A stretch of 64,000 nucleotides of DNA from Chromobotia macracanthus (lineage: Eukaryota; Chordata; Actinopteri; Cypriniformes; Botiidae), in NCBI GenBank assembly GCA_036877525.1, contig JAZGTH010000104.1, positions 2,326,001 to 2,390,000 of the forward strand, in the 5' to 3' direction. This document shows, in pieces, positions 22,518-34,617 of this stretch. Position 1 is the stretch's first letter, and each line of letters opens with the position of its first letter. The notes beneath the pieces were generated by a model. The model was not told the DNA's origin. It worked only from the letters and a program-made list of their open reading frames with translations, and did not search any database. Made by a program: the position numbers and the translations under genes.

Positions 22518-25346
22518 TCAGTCTTTAGGAACCCTGAAGCCGTCCTTCTCCTTACGGATTTTTCTCATGGCTTCAATTGGGTCTGTGGTTCCAGCATGTT
22601 CCTGTACCGACCTCTCTCTGAACAGCAAACAAAACCACAGACAAAATCAAAACAAAGTTCAACCCAGAGAACAGCACGGAAACGAATGGAGCGGGAATGT
22701 TTGTACCTCACTCTCATGAAGGGATTGTATGTGAACTCCTCTGCCACACTGGAGGGAATGGTTGGCTCTCCATTGTCGTATTTCTCCTTATTAACATAAG
22801 ATTGAAAGACTTATGTTAGGAAAACGTTTGTAAAGAAAGAACTATGAAGGTTAAAGAGGAGTTTCTCACCTTGGCCCAGGCTAATTTCGCTCGGACGGCT
22901 TCGTTATTGGGTTCAACATGTCGAGCAAACTTCAGGTTGTTGATGGTGTACTCATGACCGCAGTACACTCGCTGAAACAACAACACATCATGAGAACACG
23001 TGACTCAGTTTTTTCCATACAAAGACTGTTTTTACAGTAAATAGTTATTTATATAATATAGGCTCTCCAGTTTTTGTTTATTTATACACGATTTGTATCT
23101 AGAACCCCATTTTTAATCATTAACACTTCTAGAACATAACATGGTTGATTGTAAACAGGATGTAGACCTGTAGATATAAAGAGTAAAAAAGATATAAGAT
23201 AGAAAGAAAATATCTATCTATCTATATCTATAGGTGTATATAAGTAAAAAGTAAACCAGAAAAACTGGGAAAAAAGTAAGTAGGTTCAGATAAGGAGCTG
23301 ATTACCGTCTCGGGAGGAAGACGGCCTAAAACCTCTATGAGGGCTTTATACATCTCATCAGCGGTTCCCTCAAAGAACTTTCCACAGCCGGCCACAAACA
23401 GGGTGTCACCTGCACACACGACACACACAAGCCAAATATGACGCAAACTGCTGCTCATTAACAAAGCTCATTCATGTCTGTATGTCAGTCTTCTAAAACT
23501 GCTGTTTCCATGTCTTACCCGTGAATACAGCTGGAGGTTCAGTGCTGTTTTCTTTTGTTACAAAGTAGCAGATGTGACCGCTGGTGTGACAGGGCGTAAA
23601 CAAACACTTTACATTCAGCGAGCCCACCTGAGATGATCATCGTACAGACAAATATGACTAATTCTATGACAACGCATCAAAAACACGTTAAAAAACTGAA
23701 AGAAACCTTAATTTGTCTACTGCACCAATAGAGCCCTCCAGAAAAGATGTTTATGTTGTCTGAGAAACATCAGAGTGGAGTTTACACATGTAAAAACTCA
23801 CAGCCACAGTGCTAAGGCTTGTGGGTGGTTGCCAAGGCGTTGCTATGCAGTTGCTAGGGTGTTCCCGAGCAGTTGCTCTAGAAAACTGTGATCCCTTGAT
23901 ATGTGTGGAGCTGGACAGTAAAAAACAGTAAAACAGACTCACTTTGAAAGTGTTGTAGTGCGTGACCTTCTTAGATAAAGCTCCCACTCGATCATCTCCA
24001 CCATACACCGTCAGACCTGGCATCAGCTTCAGCAGCTTCTCATTACCTCCAGCATGATCCCTGCAGTTGTAACAAACCCCGCTCCGGTTGGTCTTACTTA
24101 CGATGCACCCTCATTAGTGCATAAGAGAGACACAAAGTGACACTCACCAGTGATGATGGGTGGTCAGGACAGTTCTGAGTTTCACGCCATGCTTTTTGAC
24201 TGCGTCCACCACCTGAGATAAATGACAATCATGAATCTGTCTGCTGCAGTGTGTCGCGTGCTCAGACGCATCGGGCCGGTCGTACCTTCTGAGGTTCAAC
24301 TGGATCAACGATGGCGGCTTCTTTAGTGTCTTCATCAATCAGAAGATACATGTAGTTGTCAGTGAGGGCAGGCAGGAGCTCGACCTTCATGTCTGACTGT
24401 TCCACCAGAGACGATTTCCTCAGCGCGGAGTGAAAAAAGGCTGTGGGGACTGAAAACCAGCTTCAGTACATACACTGTTATACCACAATCCAATACACCG
24501 CCATTACAAACACTGTGACAGCAGCTGAACTGCCCTGTAGGGAAATAAACTTGCTTTTACATGTTTTCTAGCTGTTTGAAGCTGGTTATGGTGGTTGGGT
24601 TAAGTCACCTAGTTAAAATGGTAGAAGACCTTGTTTGCGCTGCAGGGGGCTGGTTAAGCTTATTATACATGTTACAAATTGACTAACCAGCTCAACCAGT
24701 TGACCTATTTTTTTTTTTTGGAAGGGTACAGTAACTTATATGGTATTAACTTGGCTAAACGTGTTAAAAAATACCCAAAAGTGACAAAACATCTGAAAAC
24801 TACGAACACTCTTAATGATTTTCTGATTTGAGACAGCTACAGTATTTCTCATAGTGGTTATAAAGCTTTATAAAGTATATAGAGGGATGCTGCACGACAT
24901 TAGCGCAGCCTTTCATATGAATTCAATCAGCAGGTTTGTGTCCAGAAACCTTCGACCCGCGATTTCGTCATTTTCTATTGCACCACCCAAAGCACACAGA
25001 TAACGCGGGGGTGTGACGTCATCCGCCAACGTTACGTCACGTCTAATGCACGCTGACATTGTCACTATTGCACGATCGCGCGTTACACGTCATACATTAC
25101 ACGTCATGATGACGTAACGGCGTGACCTCACACGGGTTAGCGATCAACTCTTCTGCCTGATCAAAACACCGACTGTAAACACATCAGATCCGGCACGACA
25201 GCGCCGGCTGATGGTTGCACGTCCGTAAATAATCCATGTCGTCCATGCACGAATAAAGATTTTAATTCAAACATACCGAATTTATACGAAAAGGCTCCGA
25301 ACACACCGAGAGCGCAGGCGCTGCCCACCAGTGACCTGCACCACAT
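22518..25346 (-). CDS. hagh: Hydroxyacylglutathione hydrolase (glyoxalase II), 9 exons
   Basis: Glyoxalase II is a metallo-beta-lactamase-fold enzyme that hydrolyses S-lactoylglutathione to D-lactate and glutathione, completing methylglyoxal detoxification. Exons (minus): 25277-25346, 24286-24449, 24148-24212, 23943-24060, 23519-23627, 23306-23409, 22870-22971, 22707-22786, 22518-22617; phases join to give 303 aa. The metal-binding THHHWDH motif spans exons 3-4. Further ligands are the His of CHTSGH, the Asp of FTGDTLF (exons 5-6) and the His of YCGHEYT. The C-terminal region contains AEEFTYNPFMRVR and ends KDGFRVPKD. Exon 1 encodes a hydrophobic presequence-like segment (MWCRSLVGSACALGVFGAF), and a downstream Met (SDMKVELLP, exon 2) could start a cytosolic form, as in mammals. 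Head-to-head with fahd1, as in human. Confidence 0.96.
23811..23880. repeat. GTTGCTAGGG-type dispersed repeat, hagh intron 4
   Basis: The words GGTTGCCAAGGCGTTGCTAT and GCAGTTGCTAGGGTGTT belong to a family also present at 43821-43955 and 63851-63925. It is common in fish genomes; I cannot assign its class. Confidence 0.55.
25005..25120. promoter_or_regulatory. Cluster of CRE/ATF/E4F-type sites in hagh intron 1
   Basis: About 115 bp contains GTGACGTCAT (25013-25022, palindromic CRE), TTACGTCACG (about 25033), two ACACGTCAT sites and ATGACGTAAC (25109-25118). The first and last fit the published E4F consensus RTGACGTMAY. The cluster lies 170-340 bp inside hagh from its start codon and is CpG-rich, so it may serve hagh and possibly fahd1. 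Confidence 0.55.
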
Positions 25347-25975
25347 ATCAGACTCTGTCTGCGACCTCAGCCGCACGGAGGAAGTACAATATGTGCTGAA
25401 GGTGCAAATCGGCCCACTTTCAACTTTGACCCCGCGGTCAACCAATCAGGGACGAGGGAGTGTCGCCGTAATAAACCGCGTTATATTGACGCTTCGCGTT
25501 CAAATCCTACTACGGTAGCGGCCGTCATAGGTAGCGTAAGTCATAACTCGCGGCTTCGCTATTGGATGATCACGGTGAAACGTCATAAGCGTCACCTAAT
25601 TAATATTCAAGTATGCTTTCGCCATAGGTGGGCGATCAAACCGCGGCGGCATAGCCTCATTAATATTCAATACAAGCTTTGGCCATTGGTCACCCGTGAA
25701 GGTAGGCGTTATTAATATTCATAGGTGAGCCTTCGCTGTGGTAGGATTCGTTCTGTTTTTCTCGGTTGGTAGTTTCGTGATGATTATATCGTCTATCTGA
25801 AACTGTTTATTTGTTTATTGTTTAACTGTTTGTTTTATTATCAGATGATGTTTGTATGTATATTCTGCAGGTTTTATGTGCACTGAGTTTGCACCGTTAA
25901 CACTGCATTCATTCGGACCGTCTTCCGCTATTGGGCGACTGAAGGTCATTCTCACTTCCGGTCTTGGGATTGAAG
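25347..25975. promoter_or_regulatory. Bidirectional hagh/fahd1 promoter with degenerate repeats
   Basis: The 629 bp between the two divergent start codons has a CCAAT box (ACCAATCAGG, 25440-25449) and inverted CCAATs (CTATTGGATG at about 25558, CCATTGGTCA at 25683-25692). Three loosely matching segments each start with TTAATATTCA (about 25600, 25660 and 25712) and continue with CTTTxGCCATxGGT-like sequence. The fahd1 5'UTR occupies the right end. A possible 5'UTR acceptor (TTCTGCAG) ends near 25870. Confidence 0.6.
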
Positions 25976-26635
25976 ATGAGCGCGAGGAATATTGCTCGCT
26001 TTTGGGAATGGGGAAGGAAAATTATCTGCGTCGGAAGGAACTACGCGGATCACGCCATCGAGCTGAGAAACGCGGTTCCTACCGAGCCCGTGCTCTTCCT
26101 GAAACCCCCATCAGCTTATGTTAGGGAAGGGTCTCCAATCCTGGTTCCCTTCTACTCCAGTAACCTCCATCATGAAGTCGAGCTGGGGGTGGTCATTGGT
26201 AAAGCAGGAACTTCCATTCCTCAATCTTCAGCCATGGACCATGTGGCTGGATATGTCTTGTGCTTGGACATGACAGCCCGGGACATTCAGGACGAATGCA
26301 AGTCCAAAGGTCTTCCATGGACCCTGGCAAAAGCCTTCAACACCTCATGTCCCATCAGTGACTTCATTCCCAAGGAGAAGATCCCAAACCCTGAGAGTGT
26401 CAACCTGTGGTTGAAGGTGAATAGTATTATGAGACAGAACGGAAGCACCTCTCAGATGATCTTCTCCATTCCATACCTCATAAACTACATCAGTGAGGTG
26501 ATCTCACTGGAAGAGGGTGATCTTATTCTCACCGGCACACCTAAAGGAGTCTCCAGCGTTCAGGAACACGATGAGCTTCAAGCTGGAATTGATGATCTCA
26601 TCACCATGACATTCAGAGTGGATAGGAAAAGTTGA
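25976..26635 (+). CDS. fahd1: FAHD1, acylpyruvase / oxaloacetate decarboxylase, single coding exon
   Basis: FAHD1 is a mitochondrial member of the fumarylacetoacetate hydrolase superfamily with acylpyruvase and oxaloacetate decarboxylase activity. The 219-aa frame starts at ATG 25976 (MSARNIARFWEWGRK), and no in-frame ATG precedes it. Family motifs: CVGRNYADHAIE with the catalytic His, FLKPPSAY, the metal-binding HHEVELGVVIGK, VAGYVLCLDMTARDIQ, LAKAFNTSCPISDF and LEEGDLILTGTPKGVS. The coding region has no intron, as in mammals, although the 5'UTR may contain one. Polyadenylation signals AATAAA lie at about 26645 and 26805. Confidence 0.97.
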   Translation: MSARNIARFWEWGRKIICVGRNYADHAIELRNAVPTEPVLFLKPPSAYVREGSPILVPFYSSNLHHEVELGVVIGKAGTSIPQSSAMDHVAGYVLCLDMTARDIQDECKSKGLPWTLAKAFNTSCPISDFIPKEKIPNPESVNLWLKVNSIMRQNGSTSQMIFSIPYLINYISEVISLEEGDLILTGTPKGVSSVQEHDELQAGIDDLITMTFRVDRKS

Positions 26636-27288
26636 TTGATTTTTAATAAATTGTTTTAATTTGTTAAGTCACTGAAGAATGCAATTACAATGACAGAATG
26701 TTTGTCATATTACTGTAAAATCACAGTAAGAGTTTGTCACCACACTTTTTTCGTGGCTGTCTCCCGCTATTCAAAATCTGCTAAATTATGATATTTTATA
26801 TTTTAATAAAGATAATGATTATTTATATGACATATATGATTCATGTTACCCGTGTCTTCCTGTCAACATTATTTATGGCCTGCAAAACTATGAAGACACG
26901 ACCAATACATAAATATATACACGCGTGTGTATGTTAAATGAGCTTAGATTAAACTGTATACACAGGCTGCTATTGTCAGCATTTATTTAAGCTTCGCACA
27001 AATATAAAATTAAACTTAAACTGACAGATGTGAACCGGTGATTAAAATGCACATTCAATGTCATCTGAAACAAGAAACAGCGCAATCTACTGGCGGAGAA
27101 AACAACAGCGTGTAACCTTTCACCTTTGACCTCACTGCCTAGCGATTTAACCATGCAATGTAAAATACAATGATTTAACAAGTAATCATTTATTTATAAT
27201 TACAAAACAATGCATCAAACAATAAAGTAAATTGTTAAAAAAAATAATAATAATATTCCGGTTAATTTGTTGCTGCCGGGTTACCCGT
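26636..27288. other. fahd1 3'UTR and intergenic sequence
   Basis: AT-rich sequence with two AATAAA signals on the plus strand. No coding frame was recognised up to the ndufb10 promoter. Confidence 0.6.
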
Positions 27289-27392
27289 CGCCATGTTGTG
27301 CGAAGGGCGCATGCGCGCTGAGCAGGAGCGGGACGGCAGGTTGAGGTCGTGTAAAGGTTTACTGAAATTCACTTTGTGATTTCCGGTTAAAA
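27289..27392 (+). promoter_or_regulatory. ndufb10 promoter with YY1 and NRF-1 motifs
   Basis: CGCCATGTT (27289-27297) is a YY1-type site. GCGCATGCGC (27307-27316) is a perfect palindromic NRF-1 core. Both lie within 105 bp of the start codon. NRF-1 is an established regulator of nuclear OXPHOS genes, which suits a complex I subunit. Confidence 0.75.
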
Positions 27393-28662
27393 ATGCCGCA
27401 GGATTACGATAAAGACGCGTATCCGGAGCCTCCCCGACAGACTCCGGCGGTGGATAAACAAACGGTGCTGCCCAATCCAGCTTTAATATCGTCCAAGCTC
27501 TTCTACTACTCTGTGGATCTGCCCGTCAGCACGTTCAGAGGTACAGCTGTCGTGTTTACATCTGATCCCCTCAATCCGGATTCAGTGTGAACACTGCAGA
27601 CATGCATCTGTTTCTGAACGTGTTTCATGACAACATGGACGGAGGATTCTGCATTGAGAGCATCTCACATTGGTTTAATTCCAGCCATATATATATACAT
27701 ACTGTATTTAAGTTAACATTACATTATATAGTCGTTTCATGAGCTCTAGAGTGCAAATTATAGGAATATATACAAGACAGCACAAACTGTATGCACTGTA
27801 GACACCTCTTGTGAGCAATTAATAAATGCAAAGCAATAAATACGTTTGATTGTGTTTTGCAAGTGCAAATGAGCTGTAACAAGTGTAATACTACAGTGCA
27901 GCTGTTCAGTCCTAATGCTCCAGTTTTGATGTTTTTCCAGGAATTATTGAAGGCATTCAGGGTGAGAAGAAGATCCAGTACTACCACCAGAAGTTTCGGC
28001 GTGTTCCCGAGCTGACGGAGTGTCAGGAGGGAGATTTCCTGTGCTACTATGAGGCTGAGATGCAGTGGAGGAGAGACCAGTGTGTAACATCCGCATCCAC
28101 ACAGAACTGTGTTGCACGATATGCTGTAATAAAGTTCAGTTATTGTGAAGCGCATCATCGCTGTATTAAATCAGTGTCGTGTGCTGTGCAGTAAAGTGGA
28201 TCAGGAGATCGTGAAGGTGATCCAGGAGCGTCTCAGAGCCTGTCAGCAGCGCGAGGGTCCCAGTTACAGACAGAACTGTGCCAAAGAGCTGCAGCAGTTT
28301 GATCAAGTGTCCAAAGCCTTCCAGTCACGCTGTGAGTGCTGACAGAATAACTCTGATAACTGAATGAGTTTGAATGAAAGTGATGCATTTACAAAGCCTG
28401 AGAGCAACTTTTAATAGTTTATTCCAATCATGACATGACAGTCTCTGGATATCAGTGAGAAAAGTCTGTTTTTTTTCCCGAGTGGCTTTCCAGTTCATTA
28501 TGAAGCTGAAACTTTAGTTTATGTGAATGTGCACTGATTAGTTTTCATGTTTTTAACATTGTTTTATTTCCTGTAGATGGTGACCTGGGCGCATACGCCA
28601 GCGCACGCAAGTGTTTAATGAAGCAGAAGGAGAGAATGATGGCGGAAGCACAGACTTCATGA
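27393..28662 (+). CDS. ndufb10: NDUFB10, complex I accessory subunit, 4 exons
   Basis: NDUFB10 (PDSW) is a supernumerary subunit of the membrane arm of mitochondrial NADH dehydrogenase, facing the intermembrane space. Exons: 27393-27540, 27941-28079, 28192-28331, 28577-28662; phases give 170 aa. Signatures: the N-terminal DKDAYPEPPRQTP, YYHQKFRRVPELTEC, YEAEMQWRRDHKVDQEI, and the cysteine-rich RACQQREGPSYRQNC, which carries the conserved disulfide cysteines. The end is GDLGAYASARKCLMKQKERM. AATAAA lies near 28718. The gene is tail-to-tail with rps2, as in human 16p13.3. Confidence 0.96.
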
Positions 28663-29604
28663 GCGTTTATTATCTTCAGCTGCATCAGTCTTGCTCATTT
28701 ATGTATTCAATTGTAAAATAAACATTTATTCAAAAGTGAAACCACCAAAATAGTTTAATTCATTTGCAGTCATACTTTTGCTTCATACTTAAGATCACAT
28801 AGCTGTGTAATCATTGTTTTAACAAATTTTAAACTATATTGTTTATCTGTATCTGGTTGGCCCCTCTGTCTGCCATATAGTAAAGAAACTTACAAGACAC
28901 ATCTGAAAAATATACTTTTTCCTAGATTTCTTGTCAAGCACATTGATAGGCTACTGGTACAGACTGTACACATTTAAATGATAAACTTCAGTCCAGCGTA
29001 CAGTATAACAGTAAAACCATCACTGTATTGCAACACGTTGCTGCCTGTGTGGTTAGTTTCAGGTTTCACAGAACATGAATTAACTTTTAACTTGCTTATT
29101 GAATCCAGCATATGACATCAATAACACTGTCTTTAAGAATGAACATGTGGTTTTCTGCATATTAAGACATTAAACCCCTGTGCTATTTCTAAATCTAAAG
29201 ATCTGAACTATAAAGATAATTCAGCTTATAACAGTTTTTGTCCTGGAAGCTCACATATCTACTTCATTGCACAGAATCCAAATGCATATATTAGTTCAGG
29301 TTATCATGTAAAGAACTGTCTAGTTAAGGATAATTTTTACCTTTGTCCTCCACAGAACATATAGGACTTTTACACAATTTCTGATGCTTTAATGTTTTAA
29401 TTTGTAAAATTTCATTTTATTCCTGACAGATGTAAAAGTCAGTCTGTGTAAACTGATCAGTAACATGTTATCGGTATGAATAACAATCAAATCAGAGTAA
29501 CACGGCTTGTAGAATCCTGAACAAATGTCGAACAATGTCAAACAATGAAACAGACTCAAAGATGGTTTCTGTTTGTACTTTTATTTCAATTCATTGTACA
29601 AAAT
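28663..29604. other. Convergent intergenic region, ndufb10 and rps2 3' ends
   Basis: The ndufb10 3'UTR ends soon after the AATAAA near 28718. The rps2 polyadenylation signal is the minus-strand AATAAA (TTTATT at about 29580), only some 25 bp past the stop. About 850 bp of AT-rich sequence between them shows no gene. Confidence 0.65.
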
Positions 29605-31043
<1,439 letters not shown>

Positions 31044-31463
31044 TTGCTGCGGACACGGATGAACGCGTCAGAAATCAATGAAATATATATATAACAAACG
31101 GGAATCACATTTACAATCAGACACGTTATGATCAGACGCGGCGGAGGGTCCGATTATAAATCTTTGTTTACAATTATCAGACATTGTAATACAATACAGA
31201 ATAACTACAGCGCTGTTATTAATATCGATCACGTGACTTTATTCAGACACGATAAATAAGCGCCGGAGCTCCGCCATGTTTGAGCGCGCACCGTCACATC
31301 GGACATTTATCGATATTTCCGTTCATCTATAAGCTCGATGCTCGCGTCACGTCGTTAATACGCCGCACTCGCACATTTGCAGCGCGAACGTTTCGTGCTT
31401 CATTGCGCGATTAAACAGATACGAGCGGATGAGACGCCACGACGACCCGCTCCGCTCACTTAC

Positions 31464-31491
31464 GTGATGCGCGTTCAGGAAGAAGAAGAGC
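31464..31491 (-). other. rps2: rps2 noncoding first exon with 5'TOP-like tract
   Basis: On the minus strand a pyrimidine tract CTCTTCTTCTTCC is followed by 14 bases and a consensus donor (CAC|GTAAGT, the intron starting at 31463). It pairs in position with the acceptor just 5' of the rps2 ATG, giving an intron of about 417 bp. A C-started pyrimidine run is the 5'TOP signature of ribosomal-protein mRNAs. The exact start site is inferred. Confidence 0.65.
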
Positions 31492-32302
31492 GCGCGAGAG
31501 CGCGCGCCGCGGATATTCGCCGCGAAACCTCGCGAGACTTCCTTTCTACCGTTGCCATGGTGACCTCTAGCGGCAGCCGCGAGACGTGTCGCCAGCCCCC
31601 CGATGTCGTCGCGTAATGAAATGAAATGATAAATTTGCATAAAGAGAAAAAAACGACAATGTAAAACGTGAAAGGAAAAGTGTAAAGAATATGTTGTCAA
31701 ATGAGGCCGGAAGCGGGATATTAAAGATGGTTTAGAAGGGAAGGTTGTTGGGGCGTTAATGAAGGTTTTATTAGGAGGATTTAGGGGGACATTAATGAAG
31801 GCGTGAGTTTACACACTTATAAGAGTTTAAGAGGTGGAGGTATGCACCTTCTGCAATGTTCTGAACCCATCAAGAAACTAGAAGAAGAAGAAGAAGAAGA
31901 AGACTCCTGCATTACAGAGTAAGCGGTACAGATGATAGATGGATGTGCAACAAAGGGACAAAAATCTCATCTACGTGTGAAATGTCTCTTTATGGCACTT
32001 TTCTGTGAAAAACATCCGTTTTTTACAAACATATCTTGAGTATAATGTCCCTGCAGTTACCGTGACAATTTGATGTCATTTACAATGAAGCGTCACTGTT
32101 GTTGGTGACAACAAACGTTTTTACATGAAATGTACAACATTTATAAAAGGAAAACTTCCACTGAAACGTCACAGGATCAGCAGACTCATTACAGCATGAG
32201 CCTCACTGAACTCTGCACTGTTTTATCTAAAGCAGAAGTTTCTGCTATGACTCCGGACTGATGAGTCTGCAGTTCAGAGGGATTCGCAGGGATCAGTTTC
32301 CT
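31492..32302. other. rps2 upstream flank and intergenic region
   Basis: The CpG island continues to about 31615. The rest is AT-rich with a short AGA trinucleotide run near 31880-31901. No gene was recognised. The last part should be the 3'UTR of the Ig receptor gene. Confidence 0.5.
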
Positions 32303-33885
32303 TCACTTGTCAAGATTTTGGTAAATATCCTCATTTCTGTCCTGAGTGTGATGACCTTTTGTCTAAAGGAAAGAGAGAAAACAGACTATATCAAGCAGTT
32401 CTGAACAATAAACCTATCAGAAAAATAACCTCTGCCTTTGCATTAAGATGTTCTGTACTAATACAGGCATATTTAGCAGAACTAAGCTTGTGTATTGTCA
32501 GAACGGTGTGAAAACCTTTTCTTGAGAAACTTTGGTGTGTGCCTGAATTTTGTCACCAGTTAGGTTCCTCCTGCAAATTTCTTGCACCATTTCAGTGAAA
32601 AGCATTTGTCTAGAATGATCCTGCTATAAAAACAAAGACAAAACATTTTTATACTCATCACATTTACACTTGTGAAATAAACACTTCTTGTGGCAGTAAC
32701 ATGTATTGTTGGGATCATTCAAGCTTAATGCAGTATGTGAAGGCAAATGATACCTGACTCTCACTTCTGCTCCTCCTTCCTTTAAAAACAGATCTGATTT
32801 GTCCAGTCTATCAATTCAAAAGTTAAAACAATTACATTTTTTAACATTCTCTAAAAAGCTTTCTCAAACTTATCAAACACATTCCAGTTGCAGTCACATT
32901 AGTAGTCTGTTTTTATGTTATATATCATATATATCAAAAACATTATTAAGTTGTTAGTGGAATGCTTTTAAAAATTTTCCATAACTAAAAATTGTTTGAA
33001 TAATGTTCTTATAACCAAGCAAAAACATTCATACAATGTCTAAAACACTGGATGTTTTGAACGTTCCTAGAACATTCAAAATAACATTTTTAACATTTTT
33101 GTTACTTAATGGAAATTTTAAGGAAATGTTCTTACAACCTAAAATTGTTAGTGGGTTCAAAGTTGAGTCACACAGTATTGTAACATTTTCTTTCATATAC
33201 GTGTTAATAAAGACATGGCGTTTTAAACATACCTTTATGCATATGATAATCCCCAGCACAAGGAGGCTGTATACACTCAGCAAGATGAGCAGCGTCAACA
33301 GCAGAGTCTGACGAATGTTAAGACCTCTCTCTGAAAACAGACACGGTTTAAAGAAGATCATGCAGGTATCAGTGCTACAGACATCATTCCCAAAGTCCTG
33401 ATTCTTCTAGTTCTCACCTGTAACCTTCAGAACAGTTCCCTGTCCAATCGCCTGAGCTCCAGTGTGTGCCACATTCATCAGAGCCGCGGCACAGTAATAC
33501 ACCCCACAGTCTTTAACGGACAGAGAGCTGATGACCAGCTGCCAATTTTCCAGCCTGTACTTGAGTGGCTGGTTTCTCACATCAATCTGGTTATGAGTGT
33601 CCGTGTGGAACACATACCAGGAGATTTCCGGTACCTGATCCGGACAGCTTGTGTTGAACGAGCAGGGGATTGACACAGACTCATGCTCTTTTATTCTCAG
33701 CACCTCCACTGACTGCTGGATATCCACGTTACAGCCACAAACAGAATAAACTGAAAGAACAGACACAATGTTTTGTTAGAATCACTTACATTATCCTGCA
33801 ATATAGTTTGAGGAACAGTCTCAGAACAGCTCAGTCTCGGCTCACTTGAGGTTAAGAGAAGAAATGTGATGGTGAAGAATCTCAT
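32303..33885 (-). CDS. Single V-type immunoglobulin-domain membrane receptor with one tail YxxL motif (unnamed)
   Basis: Exons (minus): 33846-33885 (signal peptide, MRFFTITFLLLTSS), 33418-33750 (Ig domain), 33233-33330 (transmembrane), 32303-32362 (tail); phases join to give about 176 aa. The Ig exon has VSIPCSFN, the core Trp in EISWYVF, LVISSLSVKDCGVYYC and a J-segment-like GQGTVLKV, all V-set hallmarks, although no rearrangement is involved. The membrane segment is about 23 hydrophobic residues with no charged residue. The tail reads TKGHHTQDRNEDIYQNLDK: an acidic EDIYxxL resembling half an ITAM, and YQN could also bind GRB2-type SH2 domains. A small exon at 32766-32791 has splice signals but would break the frame. 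Possible relatives are CD79B, CD7 and NKp30-like receptors. I cannot choose between them from memory. Confidence 0.75.
32880..33157. mobile_element. MITE copy 1 (GTTAGCTGGG family), in the Ig receptor intron
   Basis: The right half ends GTTAGTGGG and contains GTTCCTAGAACATTCAAAAT and AATGTTCTTACAACC, shared with the spag9 intron copies. The left end is degraded. Confidence 0.6.
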
Positions 33886-34572
33886 GTTGATGATTTATGG
33901 TTGTTCGTAGGTTCTCCGTCCTTCACAGCGTCTCACTGCATATCTGGCGTTCTGTTAGAACAGATCAAAGGTCTTGTGCTTAACTGAGAAATAACAACAG
34001 AGGCAGCATGTGAAAATGAGAAGTGACATAAACCAATCCTTAGTTCTTCCTTCCCTTTAACCCACAGATTCTGTTACACATGTGTGTACTGCTCATAGTG
34101 ACATGAGTGTAATGTGATTGCTGAAATATTTATTTATAGGTTCTGTCAATATAGGATGATTGGTCTTATCAATATGGAAACAGCATATAAAGGAAAGCAA
34201 TGCTTTCACCCCCAAAACCCTTGTGAAAACTGACCATGATCAACACAATTTCCATCAAAATAGCACTATCACATCAGCTATTATTAGCCCAACTTAGTAT
34301 TGATAAAGTTAATAATACTGTTACAATTAATACAGATTATTAGATTCTGAAGGCATAATAAATAGAGTAGAAAAGAATTACAGAACCACACACAGTTCAA
34401 TGCAGATCAAACACACATTAACAATGTGCAGGACAATACAGTAGGACAAAACTAATGACAAAACACAAGTACTAATAATTGATCATCATTATTTTACAGT
34501 AACCCTAACAGTGTGGCAGAAATACCGAAGTATAAAGATTCAGTAGGCGTAGTCAAAGCTCGCCGCTGCGTA
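33886..34572. other. Intergenic, Ig receptor promoter side to kdelr2 promoter
   Basis: AT-rich sequence between two divergent genes with no recognised coding frame. The Ig receptor promoter must lie in the left part, but no clear element was seen. Confidence 0.5.
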
Positions 34573-34617
34573 ACTACATTTCCCAGCGTCCATTGCGGCT
34601 TCGCTGTCGCCACGTCA
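34573..34617 (+). promoter_or_regulatory. kdelr2 promoter elements: ZNF143-type site and UPR element
   Basis: ACTACATTTCCCAG (34573-34586) matches the ZNF143/STAF binding motif. CCACGTCA (34610-34617) is the reverse complement of TGACGTGG, the UPR element bound by ATF6/XBP1. A second CCACGTCG follows near 34627. KDEL receptor genes are known to respond to ER stress, so the site fits the gene. Confidence 0.65.

Noticed and set aside
32766..32791. A 26-bp exon in the Ig receptor gene
   Set aside because: It has AG and GT borders but breaks the phase 0-0 junction between the transmembrane and tail exons, and none of its alternative acceptors gives a plausible in-frame exon.
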